Positions 34,647 through 46,060 of a stretch of DNA of 61,159 nt are shown here, piece by piece. The position numbers and the translations under genes were made by a program. The stretch spans positions 15,502-76,660 of the forward strand of contig MNCI01023899.1 in NCBI GenBank assembly GCA_015680685.1. Direction: 5' to 3'. The DNA is from Gnetum montanum. Lineage: Eukaryota > Streptophyta > Gnetopsida > Gnetales > Gnetaceae. The notes under the pieces are model-generated. The model made no database searches and was not told the DNA's origin. It saw nothing but the letters and a program-made list of their open reading frames with translations. Numbering within the stretch: the stretch's first letter is position 1; each line of letters starts with the position of its first letter.

Positions 34647-36048
34647 GTTTTCCATTGACATAGATGGCCTCCATGATGAAGAGGGGGCACTAAGCTTGAC
34701 CAAAACTACCCTATAGGAATTCTCATTTGATAAGAATATTTGTGCTAGAATGATTGGACAAGTCAAGGTAGATTTGGTGGAATACCCTCATAGGTATTCC
34801 AAATCTTACGAGAGGTGTTGGGCTCTTAGTTGGTTAGAAATTGAGTGGGCAACTTGGATACCAAGTGTGGAGGAGGTTTCAGTCCCACTATTGCCATTGT
34901 TCCATATAAGTCATATCACTTATTTTTGTGCACTTTTGATTTTGTTCATCATCATGTTATTGGTTTTGCCTTTACTCATTGCAATTGTAGCTAAGTCAAG
35001 AGAGGTCATGATGGTTGCTTTAGGGCACATTAAGGCCACTCTCCTCTCCAAATATGATGAAGTTGAGAGCTCATAGCACTGGTTGTGCTATGAGGCCTTA
35101 GTGGAGATAGCAAAGAACCTTCAGTAGGATAGGCTCATGGACTTCTTCTTGGCCATGAACCCAAACATCTTAGTAGCCAAGATGATTTGGCTAATCGATT
35201 CCTTCACTAAGAGTGTCAACCACGTCTGCACATGAGTCCATAATGTGTGGGCAGTCTTTGAGATCATGGATGAACTCTTCTCAAACCTCTTTGGCATCTC
35301 CTCTAATGGCCTATCAATAACAAAAAAGAACGATAAGGACCTAGACCATAGAGGGGATGTTGAAGAGTGGTTAGGCACTCAAAAGGGATGCAAATGTATA
35401 CCGATGAAGATGGTGGATGTACCCATGGAAAGATCGTGCATCCCTTTATCCAATTTTTTGAGATCGTGCAATTCCCAAGCTGCTTTCCAAAGGAAAGATC
35501 CTTGGGGTTGAGAAAGCTTAGATCATGAGAGATGTGATAGAGGAGGCAACATGGTACAACTAGGCAAACTCCCTCGTCAATGGCCAACAGAATAAAATCG
35601 TTAAGCTATGCAATGACCTCTAAGCACAATCGCACGTGCATTTTTTCTTCTTCGTAGTGTGCCCACGAAGGTTCGCAAAACTTTTGGTGGTTCACAAGAA
35701 TGGGAAATGGATGGTGCAAGATTGCAACCAAATCTCTAAACTATGGATCTGCCACCTATTCCACACCATGCAGTCATAGGACCCTTCGAACACGATTGGT
35801 GAGTCATTCTTGGTGATGACTAAAGGCCACGTGGGACAATCCTACTACACATGTGATGGTGCTAGAGAGGCTTCATCAACCAACACTGGTAATGTAGTAA
35901 GAGAGGCATGCCTCATCACTAAGATGATGAGGTCATCAAGAATAAAGATCAAGAAGCCTCGCCCCACAGAGGATCCTATGCATGAAGTGGAGGAAGGGGC
36001 CAAGAAGATATGATTCAAGCTCCACGATGTGCATTCAGAAATAGTAGA
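34647..36048 (+). pseudogene. N2 exons 3 and 4 (central region)
   Basis: Exon 3 carries VDLVEYPHRYSKSYERCW, equal to FDEYPTKFNPIYKRC in N1. The intron before exon 4 ends TTGTAG at 34990, at the same place as in N1 and N3. Exon 4 runs LLSKYDEVES-HWL, EIMDELFSNLFGISSNGLS, VEEWLGTQKG, then a basic stretch IKIKKPRPTEDPMHEVEEG near 35950, which may be a nuclear signal. Stops at 35075, 35126 and 35233 break it. No known domain recognised. Confidence 0.5.
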
Positions 36049-36440
36049 TAAGTATGCATTATTTAACATCATGCTATTTTTTATTCATTATTGGACATTC
36101 TAAATTAAACTTATGCAATGTAGGCAAAAGGGCCCCTATAGCGGTGGAGGAGCCCTTAGAGGATGATGTTCCTTAACCTAAGGGACACATGGCAGATGGA
36201 GAAGCCACTAAAGTATTAAGGAAAACATGAGGAATAAGGGTTGCAATTTGAAGATGGTGATTTTGAACATTTCTTTGACAATGTGCAGATGGGTGATCCC
36301 CCCACTCTCACCTGTAAGGGCTTATTCAGTAGGAGCTTTGCCCTGCCATCTTCATTGTGTTCTTTTTTCTCTTATTTTTATTTTTATTTTATTTTGATTT
36401 TTCTGTTTTTTATAATAATCATAAAGTATTTTATGTTGCA

Positions 36441-37666
36441 GTAGCCAATGCTTCCACTAAATGTCTAACATCAACATCCACCTTCTACATACAACTGTGG
36501 GCAAAAACTCCAAATAAGTTCACCTTTATGCAAGGTGTGGTGGATGACATGATTGACCACCTTAAACAAATAGACCCTAAGATTGGTATGTTTATTTCAT
36601 TATCATTATCTATCTTTCTTTTTTTTTTGTTCACTAATTCTCTTTTTTATCTTATGACTAATGTTTTTCCATCCATTATGGAATGATAGGCTCATAACTC
36701 AAATGGGATCCAAATAGAGCTATCCAAGTCGATGCCGTACCTAAGTTCCCCCCAAGGTGGAGCAAGTGCCTCATTGCATATATGATGAGACAAGCAAGTG
36801 CACATTGTACTCCACATGAGCATTGTGGGAGTGTAGACGTGTAAACAAGCAATTATGGCGATACGTGCAAGAGCTTTGAGAAAAGGAGGCAGATAAGGTA
36901 ACAAGATTGGAAGACCTATAATTGCACTATGACTTCTTGGTGGCATGCAACAAGCTAGATAATAGTTGGCGCATGGATGAAATTGATTATGCTAGGTACT
37001 GGCTGTTCGGTCAGGGTAAAAATGAGGCCACTCACAAGGTTATCAAACAATGGCTTCAGATGGACCTCTTGGCTAGAAAAAACCAAGATTGGAAGGACTA
37101 CAATGCAAAGATGTATCAATGGGGACAAATGGAAAAGAATCACAAACATCACTACAAGCTAGAGTGTGAAGCCTATGGTAAAAATTATAGAGATGAGTCT
37201 ATAGAGCACTAATGTCAAGAGATATTCCTTGACATAATTGGTGCAAAGTAGGCTTACAAACTATTCATGAGCCATGTAGTGGTTAGTGAGTCCCTGGAGA
37301 GATAGATCACTATACCTTCTGGAGAGGTAACTTTTGCAATGTTTTCACTAGGGTTGCCCACATGGACAACCCTGGAAAAAGGAAAAACCTTTACGGGCAT
37401 TGACTTGGGTGAGAACTACACATGTATGTCGAAGGATGAAATCCTTTGGTGCCTAGAGGCTAGCCTTGATAGGATGCTTCTGGACATGTATGTGGGCCCT
37501 TCTCAGGTTGGTTTAGCTTGCTTTATTATTGTCTATTTTATTATAATTTTGCATGTTACCTTATTTATTGACTAATTTATTATTTCATCTTTGTTTGATG
37601 TAGGTTCTAGGTGAGGGTGTGGGACCCAGTGGAGTATCGGTTGAAGATGAAGGGGAAGAGCCTTAG
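36441..37666 (+). pseudogene. N2 C-terminal exons (6-8)
   Basis: Exon 6 is flanked by a GTTGCAG acceptor and a GG|GTATGT donor. Exon 7 contains a charged, probably coiled-coil stretch (LARKNQDWKDYNAKMYQWGQ and on to YRDESIEH) and ends at CTCAG|GTTGG. A T-rich intron ends GATGTAG at 37603, and a short last exon ends EDEGEEP before a stop at 37664. N3 keeps equivalents (LIVHKNRK-KDHYA, SWELPTWIEIDEGNILMGV), so the C-terminal half is genuine. An AT-rich tail with AATGAAAATA follows at about 37791. Confidence 0.5.
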
Positions 37667-38221
37667 CTTCCTATTGCACACTGCAAATTGAAATGCTTAA
37701 GATGTAGCCCTGCTATTGGGCAATTTTGTGTCTTTTTGGATATTTCACATTGTGGATGTAATTTTGAACTATGTATTTTGTTTATGATTTAATGAAAATA
37801 TGGTAGTTATTTGCTTCTCATCTTGTTATCTTTTCATTTAATATTTTGATAATTTTAATTTTAATTTGGTTGATGCAAGTAGGCCCCTTGTGGGCCCCAT
37901 TTAAGGTCATCGCTAGTTTAAGGCCATTTTGAGCCATTGTGTGAAAGGAAGTTGGTTGCCAATTTTAGGCCTTGCTGGGCCACATAATAGTGTAAGGCCT
38001 TTTGGGTAGGATGGTAGTTTAAGGCCTTTCTGGGTCCCGTGGTAGTTTAGGGCCTTTTTGGGCCTCATTATTTTTAGAGAAAAGAAAGATAAATAAAATC
38101 GTAACTAATGCAAGATGTAAAAAATAATGCAAATCACAACTGTATAGACGAAAAGACAAAAGACAAGTCTGACATGTGAGCAGACTAAGGACATGCCCTA
38201 GTTGTGTAGATGCTTCCTAAA
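37667..38221 (-). repeat. Spacer with GTTTAAGGCC short tandem repeats
   Basis: 37870-38070 carries about five units like GTAGTTTAAGGCCTTTCTGGG, of the same family and orientation as the post-integrase repeats at 28640-28980. The rest shows no coding signal. It separates the 3' end of N2 from the element C linker. Confidence 0.6.
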
Positions 38222-38520
38222 CTAATGTGGGTTAAGCAATTCGTAAGGCCTAGAAGGTACTAGATGGTACTCCCCCAGGCCCTCATCTACTTTGGAGAAG
38301 GAAAATTCTGCCCATAAAGCTTCCTCATGGAGCTCACTTTGCTTGCTTGGTTGTTTAATGTTAGCCAAACAACATTGACTTTCATTGCAAATCGGTGGTG
38401 TATCTTTAGAGAACTCTACCTCTGACCCTTGTTTAGTATCCATGTTGTTGATGTTTGGAGGGGCTACATTATCACCAAAGATCACCACCTTCCCACCTTC
38501 ATAAGGTAAGTGGATCTTTT
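38222..38520 (-). pseudogene. Protease-RT linker of element C
   Basis: An 88-codon open frame with VVIFGDNVAPPNINN, ELHEEALWAEFSF and GLGEYHLVPSRPYELLN. Element D at 50082-50343 encodes a related sequence (IIIHGDNVVPLVVNN ... GDGEYKLVQTRSY). It follows the protease in the same orientation and precedes, across N2, the RT. It is probably the C-terminal end of the gag-pro reading frame. Confidence 0.6.
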
Positions 38521-38557
38521 GGTGGATAGGTGAAGAAATGACCCATAGTTGGGCTAA

Positions 38558-38835
38558 CTAGGACCTCCCTAGGATTAGGTTGAATCCATATATTTGTGTA
38601 ATCATGTTGAACTTAGCATTAGTGGAGAATTGTTTCCCTACCACGAAATCAATTATGACAATCCCCTTGACAACCACACGTGCTCCATTGAAGAACTTCA
38701 AACATGTCATTGTTGTTGGCCTGATTTGATCCACCAGGCCAAGCTTGTCAATGATGGAGAATGGGATAACATTAGTTGCTACCCCATCATCCATGTGCAC
38801 GCTGTGAATCTTGTATTACCCTACATAAATCGTTA
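38558..38835 (-). pseudogene. Tat-like aspartic protease (element C)
   Basis: The active-site region reads MDDGVATNVIPFSIIDKLGL, in place of the family's (I/V)-D-G-G-S-A-x-N-(V/L)-(M/L)-P. One D-x-G is kept but the motif is altered. The C-terminal ITQIYGFNLILGRS matches the Y-N-x-I-L-G-R box of Tat proteases. The domain sits between the zinc-finger region and the linker. Confidence 0.65.
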
Positions 38836-41800
38836 TGAACATGGATGCAATGGTTACTTGACCCTTTTCAGGGTCAACTTTGACTACTTCATCACGAAAT
38901 GTCAAAGGTGTTGACCTAGACTCTTTGGTCATAGGTGGAAGCATTATGGCATGGATGGCTTTTTCATCTCTTGGCATGTCTTCCTTAATAGGATTGGATG
39001 ATAGCATGCGAACCAAGGCCTCGTGATGAGCAAGAGAGGTCATAATCAAGTCGTATAGGATCAAAGTTGTATTTTTCTATTTCAAAGCCTGTTTGACTTG
39101 TGGCAATGCATCTAGAAAATCTTTTCCACCATATATTGTTTTGGTGGTTTTTAGCTCCTCCATACATCCTAAGAGATGGATTTCCCAAGGAGGAGATTTT
39201 TTTTTGGTTGTGTAGAGGGCCTTTGAGCCTCAATTCTTGCTTGTTGACTATTCGTGTTTGTGTTGGTGGCCTGAGATGATGAGGCCATGGGGAAAACTAA
39301 TAGGGGGATGGACTTAGGAGGACCTAGCTCCATGCACTTCCTAATCATCTTGTTGACTATACATTCATCACATCTCTTTGGGTGGGTAGGTCATGTCACA
39401 TTCCCCACCACCAGTCTATGGACAAATGAGGGATCTACACATTTTGGCACCCTAATGACAGAAGGTATCTAGGTTGTCATTGCTGCAATGTGCTATAGGG
39501 TCCTAACCACAAAGGGTGTTATAGGTGCTTGAGGTGGTGCTTTGATGATAAAGGAGGCTTCTGATCTAGTTGACATTGAGGCCCTAGTGTCACCAGAGGC
39601 CACATAAACTATAAATGGTTCATGTGCTGGTTTTGCATCATCATCAACACTAATAGCATTGATGATATAACCTGCATCGCTAGCATTTAATGGGTACTTA
39701 TAGACCTTCATGGACTAGTTCTCCAGCTAGACAGGATTACTTTCATGAAGGACTAGTTTTCTTTGATCAATCATGCATTGAATGTCATCTTTCAATACTA
39801 AGTAGTAATCCGTCTTATGGCCATGAAATTGATGATAGTTGTAGAACTGATCCAATCTAAAGTTCGTAGGTACCGGAAGCTCATTTAGCATAGCCATGGA
39901 AGGGTTTTAGAGTACCTCATAGTACCTATTATGGCATTTTTGCACATCCTCTAACATTTGTTTATGCTGAATGCACCTAGTACTAAGCAATTGATCTAGG
40001 AGCTCTGATAGCTTGATAAGTAAGGGGGTGTACTTTAAGCAATCCTTGTGCTTAAAGTTTGGCTTTTGGGTAGCTTGGCACATGGCTACCAATGATGTAG
40101 GCTAGTTGGTTACAATGGTGCTAGATCCCGATGCCTTGTTATTGTTATTGGCTGGGGCTTTAGGCACCTTGGCCACTAGCTTGTTGTTGTTGGATTTGGC
40201 TTTAGCCAAAGCTACAATAGTTGTTGTGGTTTTCCCCTTTTCTTTGTCTTTCTTTGAATGAAAATTCTTGCAAGCCATATAGGTTGGATCCCTACTAGCT
40301 TCCACCACATCTTGTATGCTCTTTGTCTAAGCGAAAGCTTGGCTAAGAGAATATGAGGCTAAATAGTATAGCTTTGATTTGATGAAATTATTTACTGCAT
40401 CCTCGAAGATAGCTAGTAGGTGGGTTTTGACTATTGGCTCACAAATTTCATTAAGGGAGGTAATCCAATGTTGTATAAACTTTTGTACCATCTCTAATAA
40501 CCCTTGTTTGACATTAATCAGTTGGTCTAGTGTGGCCTTGGGCTTCAAGTTATACTTGAAGTAGGTTATGAATTGGCTTAGTAGCTCCTCTAAAGTTGAG
40601 ATGGAAGCTTTACAGAGCACATGGTACCAATTGAGAGCTTTGCTAGTGAGGGACATGGAAAAGATGTAGATAATTGCATGTGGCCACACTTGTGTAGGCA
40701 CTCAAAATGGAACATGACCAAATGGGTGTTGGGGTCACCTTTACCATTGTATTTTCTGAATTAGGGAATTTGGACCTGAGGAAGTAGTGTTAGTGGAGGA
40801 ACCACAGGGCTGATGCGATCATCTTTGTAGAAGTCCATTACATGGACCATTCTGAGTTGGCCGCTTTAAGTTTCTTGACCTCCTTCATGAGGGTTTGAAT
40901 GAGTTGGAATGCTTGGTCCAAACTCAAAGATGCCACAAAGGGTTGTGTTGGCTATGTCATTAGCAGTGCCATTAGAGTAGCCCATAGCCCTATTGTAAAC
41001 TATGCCACCACATGTGACGCTTTGTGGATTTGCGGTTTCATGTACTGCGGCATATGTGATAGTTGTACCATGGGTACAGAAGTCACAACCCACCACATGG
41101 TTGAGGTTGGGGCTATTTTTTGTGGTGCGATTGAGATGGTTGGGATAAAGGACATGTGACTCATCTGTGGCTGCAACATGGACACGGTGTGCACATATGG
41201 AAGTGTTGGCATCACAGATGTCAGCTGGGAAGGCTGGATAGACTACAAGAAAATGACAAAGGGGAAGGAACTAGAATGTCCCATCCTCTATTGCATAGGT
41301 AGAACTTAGTGGCTAGCTACCACTGGTAGAGACTTGGGCTGTGGAAGTGTAATGGCTACCTCAAAGAAGGCAAAGGACTATGACTAGTGTGGCATGAAGA
41401 TGGAGGCAGGCTGTTGGACTGAGACATAGAATGGGACATCACTATCAAAATGGGACTCAAACTCCTCTTATCCATCCTGCAAGGGTTCATCATAGTTTGA
41501 TACTGCATCCTATTCTCTTGGCTCATTCACCCAAATAAGTTGGTCCAAGATCCACTTGAAGTTGTCGGTGAGCGGTATGATTATGTCAGGGGTGGGTAAG
41601 AGCTCCCTTCCATTTTGATGAATGATTTTGAAATTTTGGTTTACTTCTATTTCTTGGTGATCCAATGATAGGCCTACTTGAATCTTTGCACATAAAAAGT
41701 TGTACCGTTTGTCATCCAATGTTGTGTGTTTAGGCGATTGGTGACATAGTCTAAGAGAATACCATTGTGATCACATAGGGCTAAGTGGCTACTTAACATC

Positions 41801-41869
41801 TCCCACCTATTGAATGGGACAAACTACCTCCATGCTTAGGGTAGCAACTGAGGTGTTAATGAGGTTCAT
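38836..41869 (-). pseudogene. Gag-Pro polyprotein of element C
   Basis: The frame starts with ATG at 41869 (MNLINTSVATLSMEV) and runs leftwards with many stops. Blocks in order: LDDKRYNFLCAKIQVGLSLD (41650), a Retrotrans_gag-type capsid (SLTSKALNWYHVLCKASI, TLEELLSQFITYFKYNLKP, 40500-40660), a Lys/Asn-rich basic region (40110-40300), and a zinc-knuckle relic FYNYHQFHGHKTDYY (about 39800-39850). In the zinc knuckle Tat elements have C-x-F-H-x-x-x-G-H-x-T-x-x-C; the Cys residues are Tyr here. A Pro-rich stretch (39493-39711) follows. It would form particles and bind RNA. Confidence 0.7.
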
Positions 41870-42142
41870 TTTGTTGCATAGAAAAAATGTGAGAAAAGAA
41901 GATACTAAAAAAAATGTTGAAGTGTAGAAAACATTAAAAGAAAACAACTAGGTATGAAAATTATAAAAAATAAGCCAAAAATGGCTAAGTCTAAAAATGC
42001 TGAAAATGGCTATCTCTGGCATTACACTTTTTATGCTCTAAGGGATTTTTATGCTCTTAGGGCTATTATGCTCTACAAAACACTCGAAGTTTGACGTGAC
42101 AGACATAGTTGGGTTTTTCATCCTATGGGGTTCTGGGGGAAC
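41870..42142 (-). other. 5' leader of element C
   Basis: Untranslated sequence between the 5' LTR and gag, AT-rich with repeats of TTTATGCTC. I could not find a convincing primer-binding site next to the LTR end. Confidence 0.4.
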
Positions 42143-44144
42143 TGTTAACTAGGACCAATCTACACCAACCAGAACATAGAAAGCTCCTATGCTAGCCTAT
42201 GATCCAGCTATTGTTGTGGTAGGTCCACAAGGGTCTTACGTCCACGCTAGCTTACTACTAGTGATGGGGGTGCAGAAAGCACATGGGACTACCCTTGAAA
42301 CAGAAGGAATGGAAGGTCCTCCTTCTAGTACCAAAAACTATGATGTCCAAAAATGTCGGTGGCTTGAACACCAAGAGGTTCATGGGCATACAGCCTAATC
42401 CCAAATCCATGTGAGGGTCATGCCAGGGAAATGGAAATGAGGTGCCCTGAATGATTTAGTTGATTAGATATGGACTTAAGTGGTGTCAAAATAACCATTT
42501 ATAATAGGAGTTTATGGAGTGTTATGCATGGGAATTGGGACAACAAGTAGGAGCATAGAACATTCAAATGTATATTGACAGCAGAGAAATCCAAGAGTTA
42601 TGCTTAATATTAAAAAAAATTCTTAGAAATGAAATGGAACAAAGCTTGAGAGTAGGGAAATGCATTGTCCCAAAACCAAGGAGCATAAATTTCGATTGAA
42701 TAGGAGGTGAAGATGGTATGCGGTGTTAGATAGGCATACTAGTAGCATAATAGTGTGATCAAAGTCTCTGAAACATCCACAACATGGTGCTAGTAGCTAC
42801 AAGGTAGGCTGAACCTATTGGGTCGACTGTTGTCACATTCTGCTAGTGCAATAGCGGACTACACTGCAGTACTTGCCAAGGTGTAAAGCTTAGATGCTCA
42901 GATGTGGGAGTGAAGGGAATGCTTGGAATGCTCAAATGCTCAGTATTCAAAGTGTTGAATGTTGGGGTATTTATATAGTTAGGTTTAGCGTAAAACATAG
43001 ACCGAGTGCCATGTGGCATGAGCACAGACAAGGTTACGCTGATGTGTTATGCTCTTTGTAGCAAAGTGTTAGACTCTAAAGGACAATAATAGGTACCCAG
43101 AGACTATCGAACTATGACCATACTACCTAGACTACATGTGCCAGAGTTTGAGGGACCACAATGTACCTACAAACAATGTCAAAAACAATGTAACTTGGAG
43201 ACCACACTCTGGGACTATATCTTCCTCCTCTTCTGAGTAGGGTCAAGTGTAGGGACAATTTTGGGAATCAATGGGAGGTGAAAAAGAAATGCAAACTACT
43301 AATCTTGGCCACCAGAGCGATGTCAAAGCTGAGATGAAGGTTGATGCTAAGTTCTGGAGGCTTTTGGAGGCTATCAGAGGCATTTTCTTGGTGTCAAGCT
43401 GGCTACGTTGCACAACGTAGTAGAGCGTAGCAAGAACACTTAGTAAAATTTTACAAATTTTGATTTGCCATACTTGTCACGCTGGCTATGATGCATAGTG
43501 TAATAGAGTGTAGCAAGGAAACTTTGACAAATTTTGATAAAATCTACAATGTACACACTAGAGACATTCTAGGGTGTAGTAGGATAGGCAGCCTCGGGAG
43601 TCAAAAAATGTGCCAAATGCATCTTCCATGTCAGACTAGCTTAATAGATCCTTATCCAACACATAGGCAAAATTGGGTACTAAAACCTAGGTCATGCTTG
43701 CTAAGTTGTGCAGCATAGCAGCCCACAAGGTAGAAAACTTGCCAAATTGTTTCATCCATCTTGAGCACTTTTGATAGACTCTAGCCTGGTTCTTAGGTGG
43801 ACCGAAAACTGAGATATGTGTCAAGTTGGGTATGTTAGGGAGCATAGCAAGCTTGATAGCTTGAGATATAGAAAATTTGCCAAACTATTTGGTCCATCCC
43901 AAGCAACCCTTGACCACTTTTGACTTGACACTTGTGTAGACTGGCCATGGAAGTGTGTGTTATGCTAGTTGGATTGGGAGCATAGTAGGACACCTAGAAA
44001 AATTTTGAAAATAATAGGACTTAGTTATGCTATGTTGTCTACGCTGTAGAGCGTAGCACCAAACCTAGAGAAATTTGCCCCAAGTTTTGATTGTTAGAAA
44101 ATTTTTTTATTGAACTACTGAAGCTTGAAATTGGTGGTGTTTCA
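42143..44144 (-). mobile_element. 5' LTR of element C
   Basis: About 2.0 kb, a direct repeat of 25077-27104. On the minus strand it begins TGAAACACCACC and has a TATA box at 42975-42968 (TATAAATA). Shared blocks include the outer end, the GCTACGCT dyads of U3, and the GGAAATGGAAATGAGGTGCC block. Its outer end abuts a Tat pre-RT coding sequence on the opposite strand (element B), so C probably inserted into B. Confidence 0.75.
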
Positions 44145-44380
44145 AGAGTCTTTAGATGAGGTTCCTATCACAACACATAGTGGTGAGGAGAAATTCCTTA
44201 AACTAAGTTCCTCACTAGAACCCACCAGGCTCAAGACATCATCAAGATCTTGTAAGGCAACATTAAGACCTTTGCTTGGTCATACAAAGATATGTCAGGC
44301 CTAGACCCACTATTAGTATAACATAACATAATACTAGATCCTAGCATTAGACCAAATAAGTAAAAAGTATGTAAGATAAG
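44145..44380 (+). pseudogene. Pre-RT segment of element B, cut by element C
   Basis: Starts abruptly at the LTR edge with ESLDEVPITTHSGEEKFLKL, equal to SLIEVPVITCKGEEKTLKLS in element C. About 50 residues of the C version upstream of this point are missing here and are not found on the far side of element C, so some sequence was lost. Confidence 0.6.
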
Positions 44381-44963
44381 ATCTTATTTGGCCTTGGAAG
44401 TTTGTGATGAGATCTCGAAGCTCCACCAAGCTAGTTTCATTAGGGCTATTGACTATCCAAAATGGGTTTTCACCATAGTCGTAGTCCCTAGGAAAAACAA
44501 GAGTATTTATATTTGCATCAATTTTCAAAACCTAAATAAAGTAACTATCAAGGATGACTTCCTATTGTCTAGTATTGATGAACTTATCGATACCACAGCT
44601 GGGCATGTCTTATTCTCCTTTATGAATGGGTTCTCAAGATACAACCAAATTAGGATCAACCCAAAGCACTAACTTAGCATAACCTTCATGACCCCTTGGG
44701 CAACCTTTTGCTATACCATGATGCCTTTTGGCCTAAAAAATGTAAGAGAAACCTATCAAGAAGCCATGACTTATATCTTCAATGATTACATGCTAGGTGT
44801 GCTTAATGATTACGTGGATGACATAGTTGTTAAATTCAAAGAGGCAAGTGACCATGCTAATGACCTAGATCTTGTGCTTAAATGGTACCTTAAATATGAG
44901 CTTGGGATCAATCCCAAGAAGTATGTCTTTAGTATCAAATTGGCAAGATACTTGGCTTTGTAG
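44381..44963 (+). pseudogene. Tat-like reverse transcriptase (element B)
   Basis: Two long open pieces cover the RT: PKWVFTIVVVPRKNKSIYIC, NKVTIKDDFLLSSIDELIDT, FMNGFSRYNQIRINPKH, TPWATFCYTMMPFGLKNVRE, and NDYVDDIVVK. Only one stop (44671) lies between them. The Y-x-D-D box is intact; the first catalytic Asp (F-M-D-G) is Asn. It is the same branch as element C, facing the other way. Confidence 0.85.
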
Positions 44964-44989
44964 TATCTAAATTAGGGAAATGTGTCTAT

Positions 44990-45480
44990 CTTGATAAGTT
45001 TAAATCCATATCCAAATTAGTAGTGCCTGTCAACCTTAAGGAGCTTTGGGGATTGCAAGGTAGATTGCAATTTATTCATGGGTTTATCACAAGGATTACA
45101 AATAAATTATAGTCCATGGAACACTTTCTTAAGAAAGGGGTTCACTATGAGTGGATGGCTCAATGCCAAGAGTCCTTTGAAAACCTTAAGCAAGAGTTGA
45201 TACAACTACTAATGGTCTATCCTCTGTAATAAGGTAGACCTTTTTACATCTACTTGGCCATCTCTGACATGTCCATTGGCTCTCTACTTTTTCAAAAACA
45301 TGATGATGGAATGAAAATGCTAGTGTACTATCTTGGCCATGCATTAGTTGCCCACAAAACCTGATACATTGAAGTGCAGAAGCATTGTATAACACTAGTC
45401 TTCTCATTGAAGAAGTGAAGACACTACCTCTTGGGAAGCCAAGTCAATGTCATTTGCAAAGATAACATGCTCAGAGCCAT
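44990..45480 (+). pseudogene. RNase H of element B
   Basis: LKELWGLQGRLQFIHGFITR, RPFYIYLAISDMSIGSLLFQ, VYYLGHALVAHKT and RHYLLGSQVNVICKDN align with element C. Stops interrupt every 40-60 codons. Confidence 0.7.
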
Positions 45481-45619
45481 ATGATCAATATCTATGAGAG
45501 TATCTGTATAGCCTGATGGAAAGCCATAACCATGAAGTTTGATCTTTACTACATCTCTCAATCCTTAATGAAAGATCAAGCTATAGCTATATAACTCACA
45601 ATTTCACCTGTTGATAACT

Positions 45620-46060
45620 AAGCAACCATAGATCCTAAGTTCCCTGATGAGCATGTTAGTACTATTAGCCAAGTGCTTGAGGGTTATGAAATAGTCATGC
45701 ACTTTGATGAAGCTTCAACTATCCATGGGACTAGTGTTTTTGTCATCATAACATTTCCATTTGGTCAAATCCAACCCTTCACTTAACATTTGGAGCTCAA
45801 CATAACAGAGTACAAGGGTTTGATCAGGGGGATGATGGTTCCTTGTGACCTAGGAATTGGACACTTCGTGATTAAAGATGATTTTCAACTTCTACTTAAC
45901 CAAGTAACAGAGGTTTATGCATGTAAAGCCAAACACTTACAACCATACTGTGACCTAGGGAAAAAAATTGTTACAATAGTTTGCAAACATTGATATTCAA
46001 CACATACCTTGAAATGAGAATGTCATAGTTGATGCAATTGCAACATGAGCTCTCAGTGTG
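45620..46060 (+). pseudogene. Archaeal-type RNase H (aRH) domain (element B)
   Basis: HFDEASTIHGTSVFVIITF (45700), NITEYKGLIRGMMVPCDLGI (45799), and DDFQLLLNQVTEVYACKAKH (45870) match the aRH of element C. Glu (N-I-T-E-Y) and Asp (D-D-F-Q) positions lost in C survive here. This second RNase H marks the Tat lineage. Confidence 0.7.

Larger units (their letters stand above)
33030..37666 (+). pseudogene. Antisense NIF-like gene, copy N2 (inside element C)
   Basis: This is the most complete copy of the N gene family. It runs antisense to element C, between its protease-RT linker and RT. Approximate exons: 1, 33030-33160 (CKNPGLTNVDEG; uncertain); 2, 34121-34570 (NIF-like); 3, 34647-about 34900; 4, 34991-36048 (LLSKYDEVES, VEEWLGTQKG); 5, about 36125-36300; 6, 36441-36588 (TFMQGVVDDMIDHLKQID); 7, 36690-37506 (LARKNQDWKDYNAKMYQW, GLPTWTTLEKGKTFTGIDLG); 8, 37604-37666 ending EDEGEEP-stop. 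T-rich introns end in CATTACAG, TTGCCAG, TTGTAG, GTTGCAG and GATGTAG. Stops and shifts in exons 1-5 mark it as a pseudogene. Function unknown. Confidence 0.55.

Noticed and set aside
36241-36444. Open frame with a Phe-rich, membrane-like tail
   Set aside because: The Phe/Ile run is the translation of the T-rich tract before a GTTGCAG acceptor, an intron feature and not a transmembrane segment.
42143-42172. Candidate primer-binding site of element C (TTGGTGTAGATTGGTCC on the minus strand)
   Set aside because: It resembles primer sites used by some Tat elements only loosely and does not abut a TG/CA LTR end.
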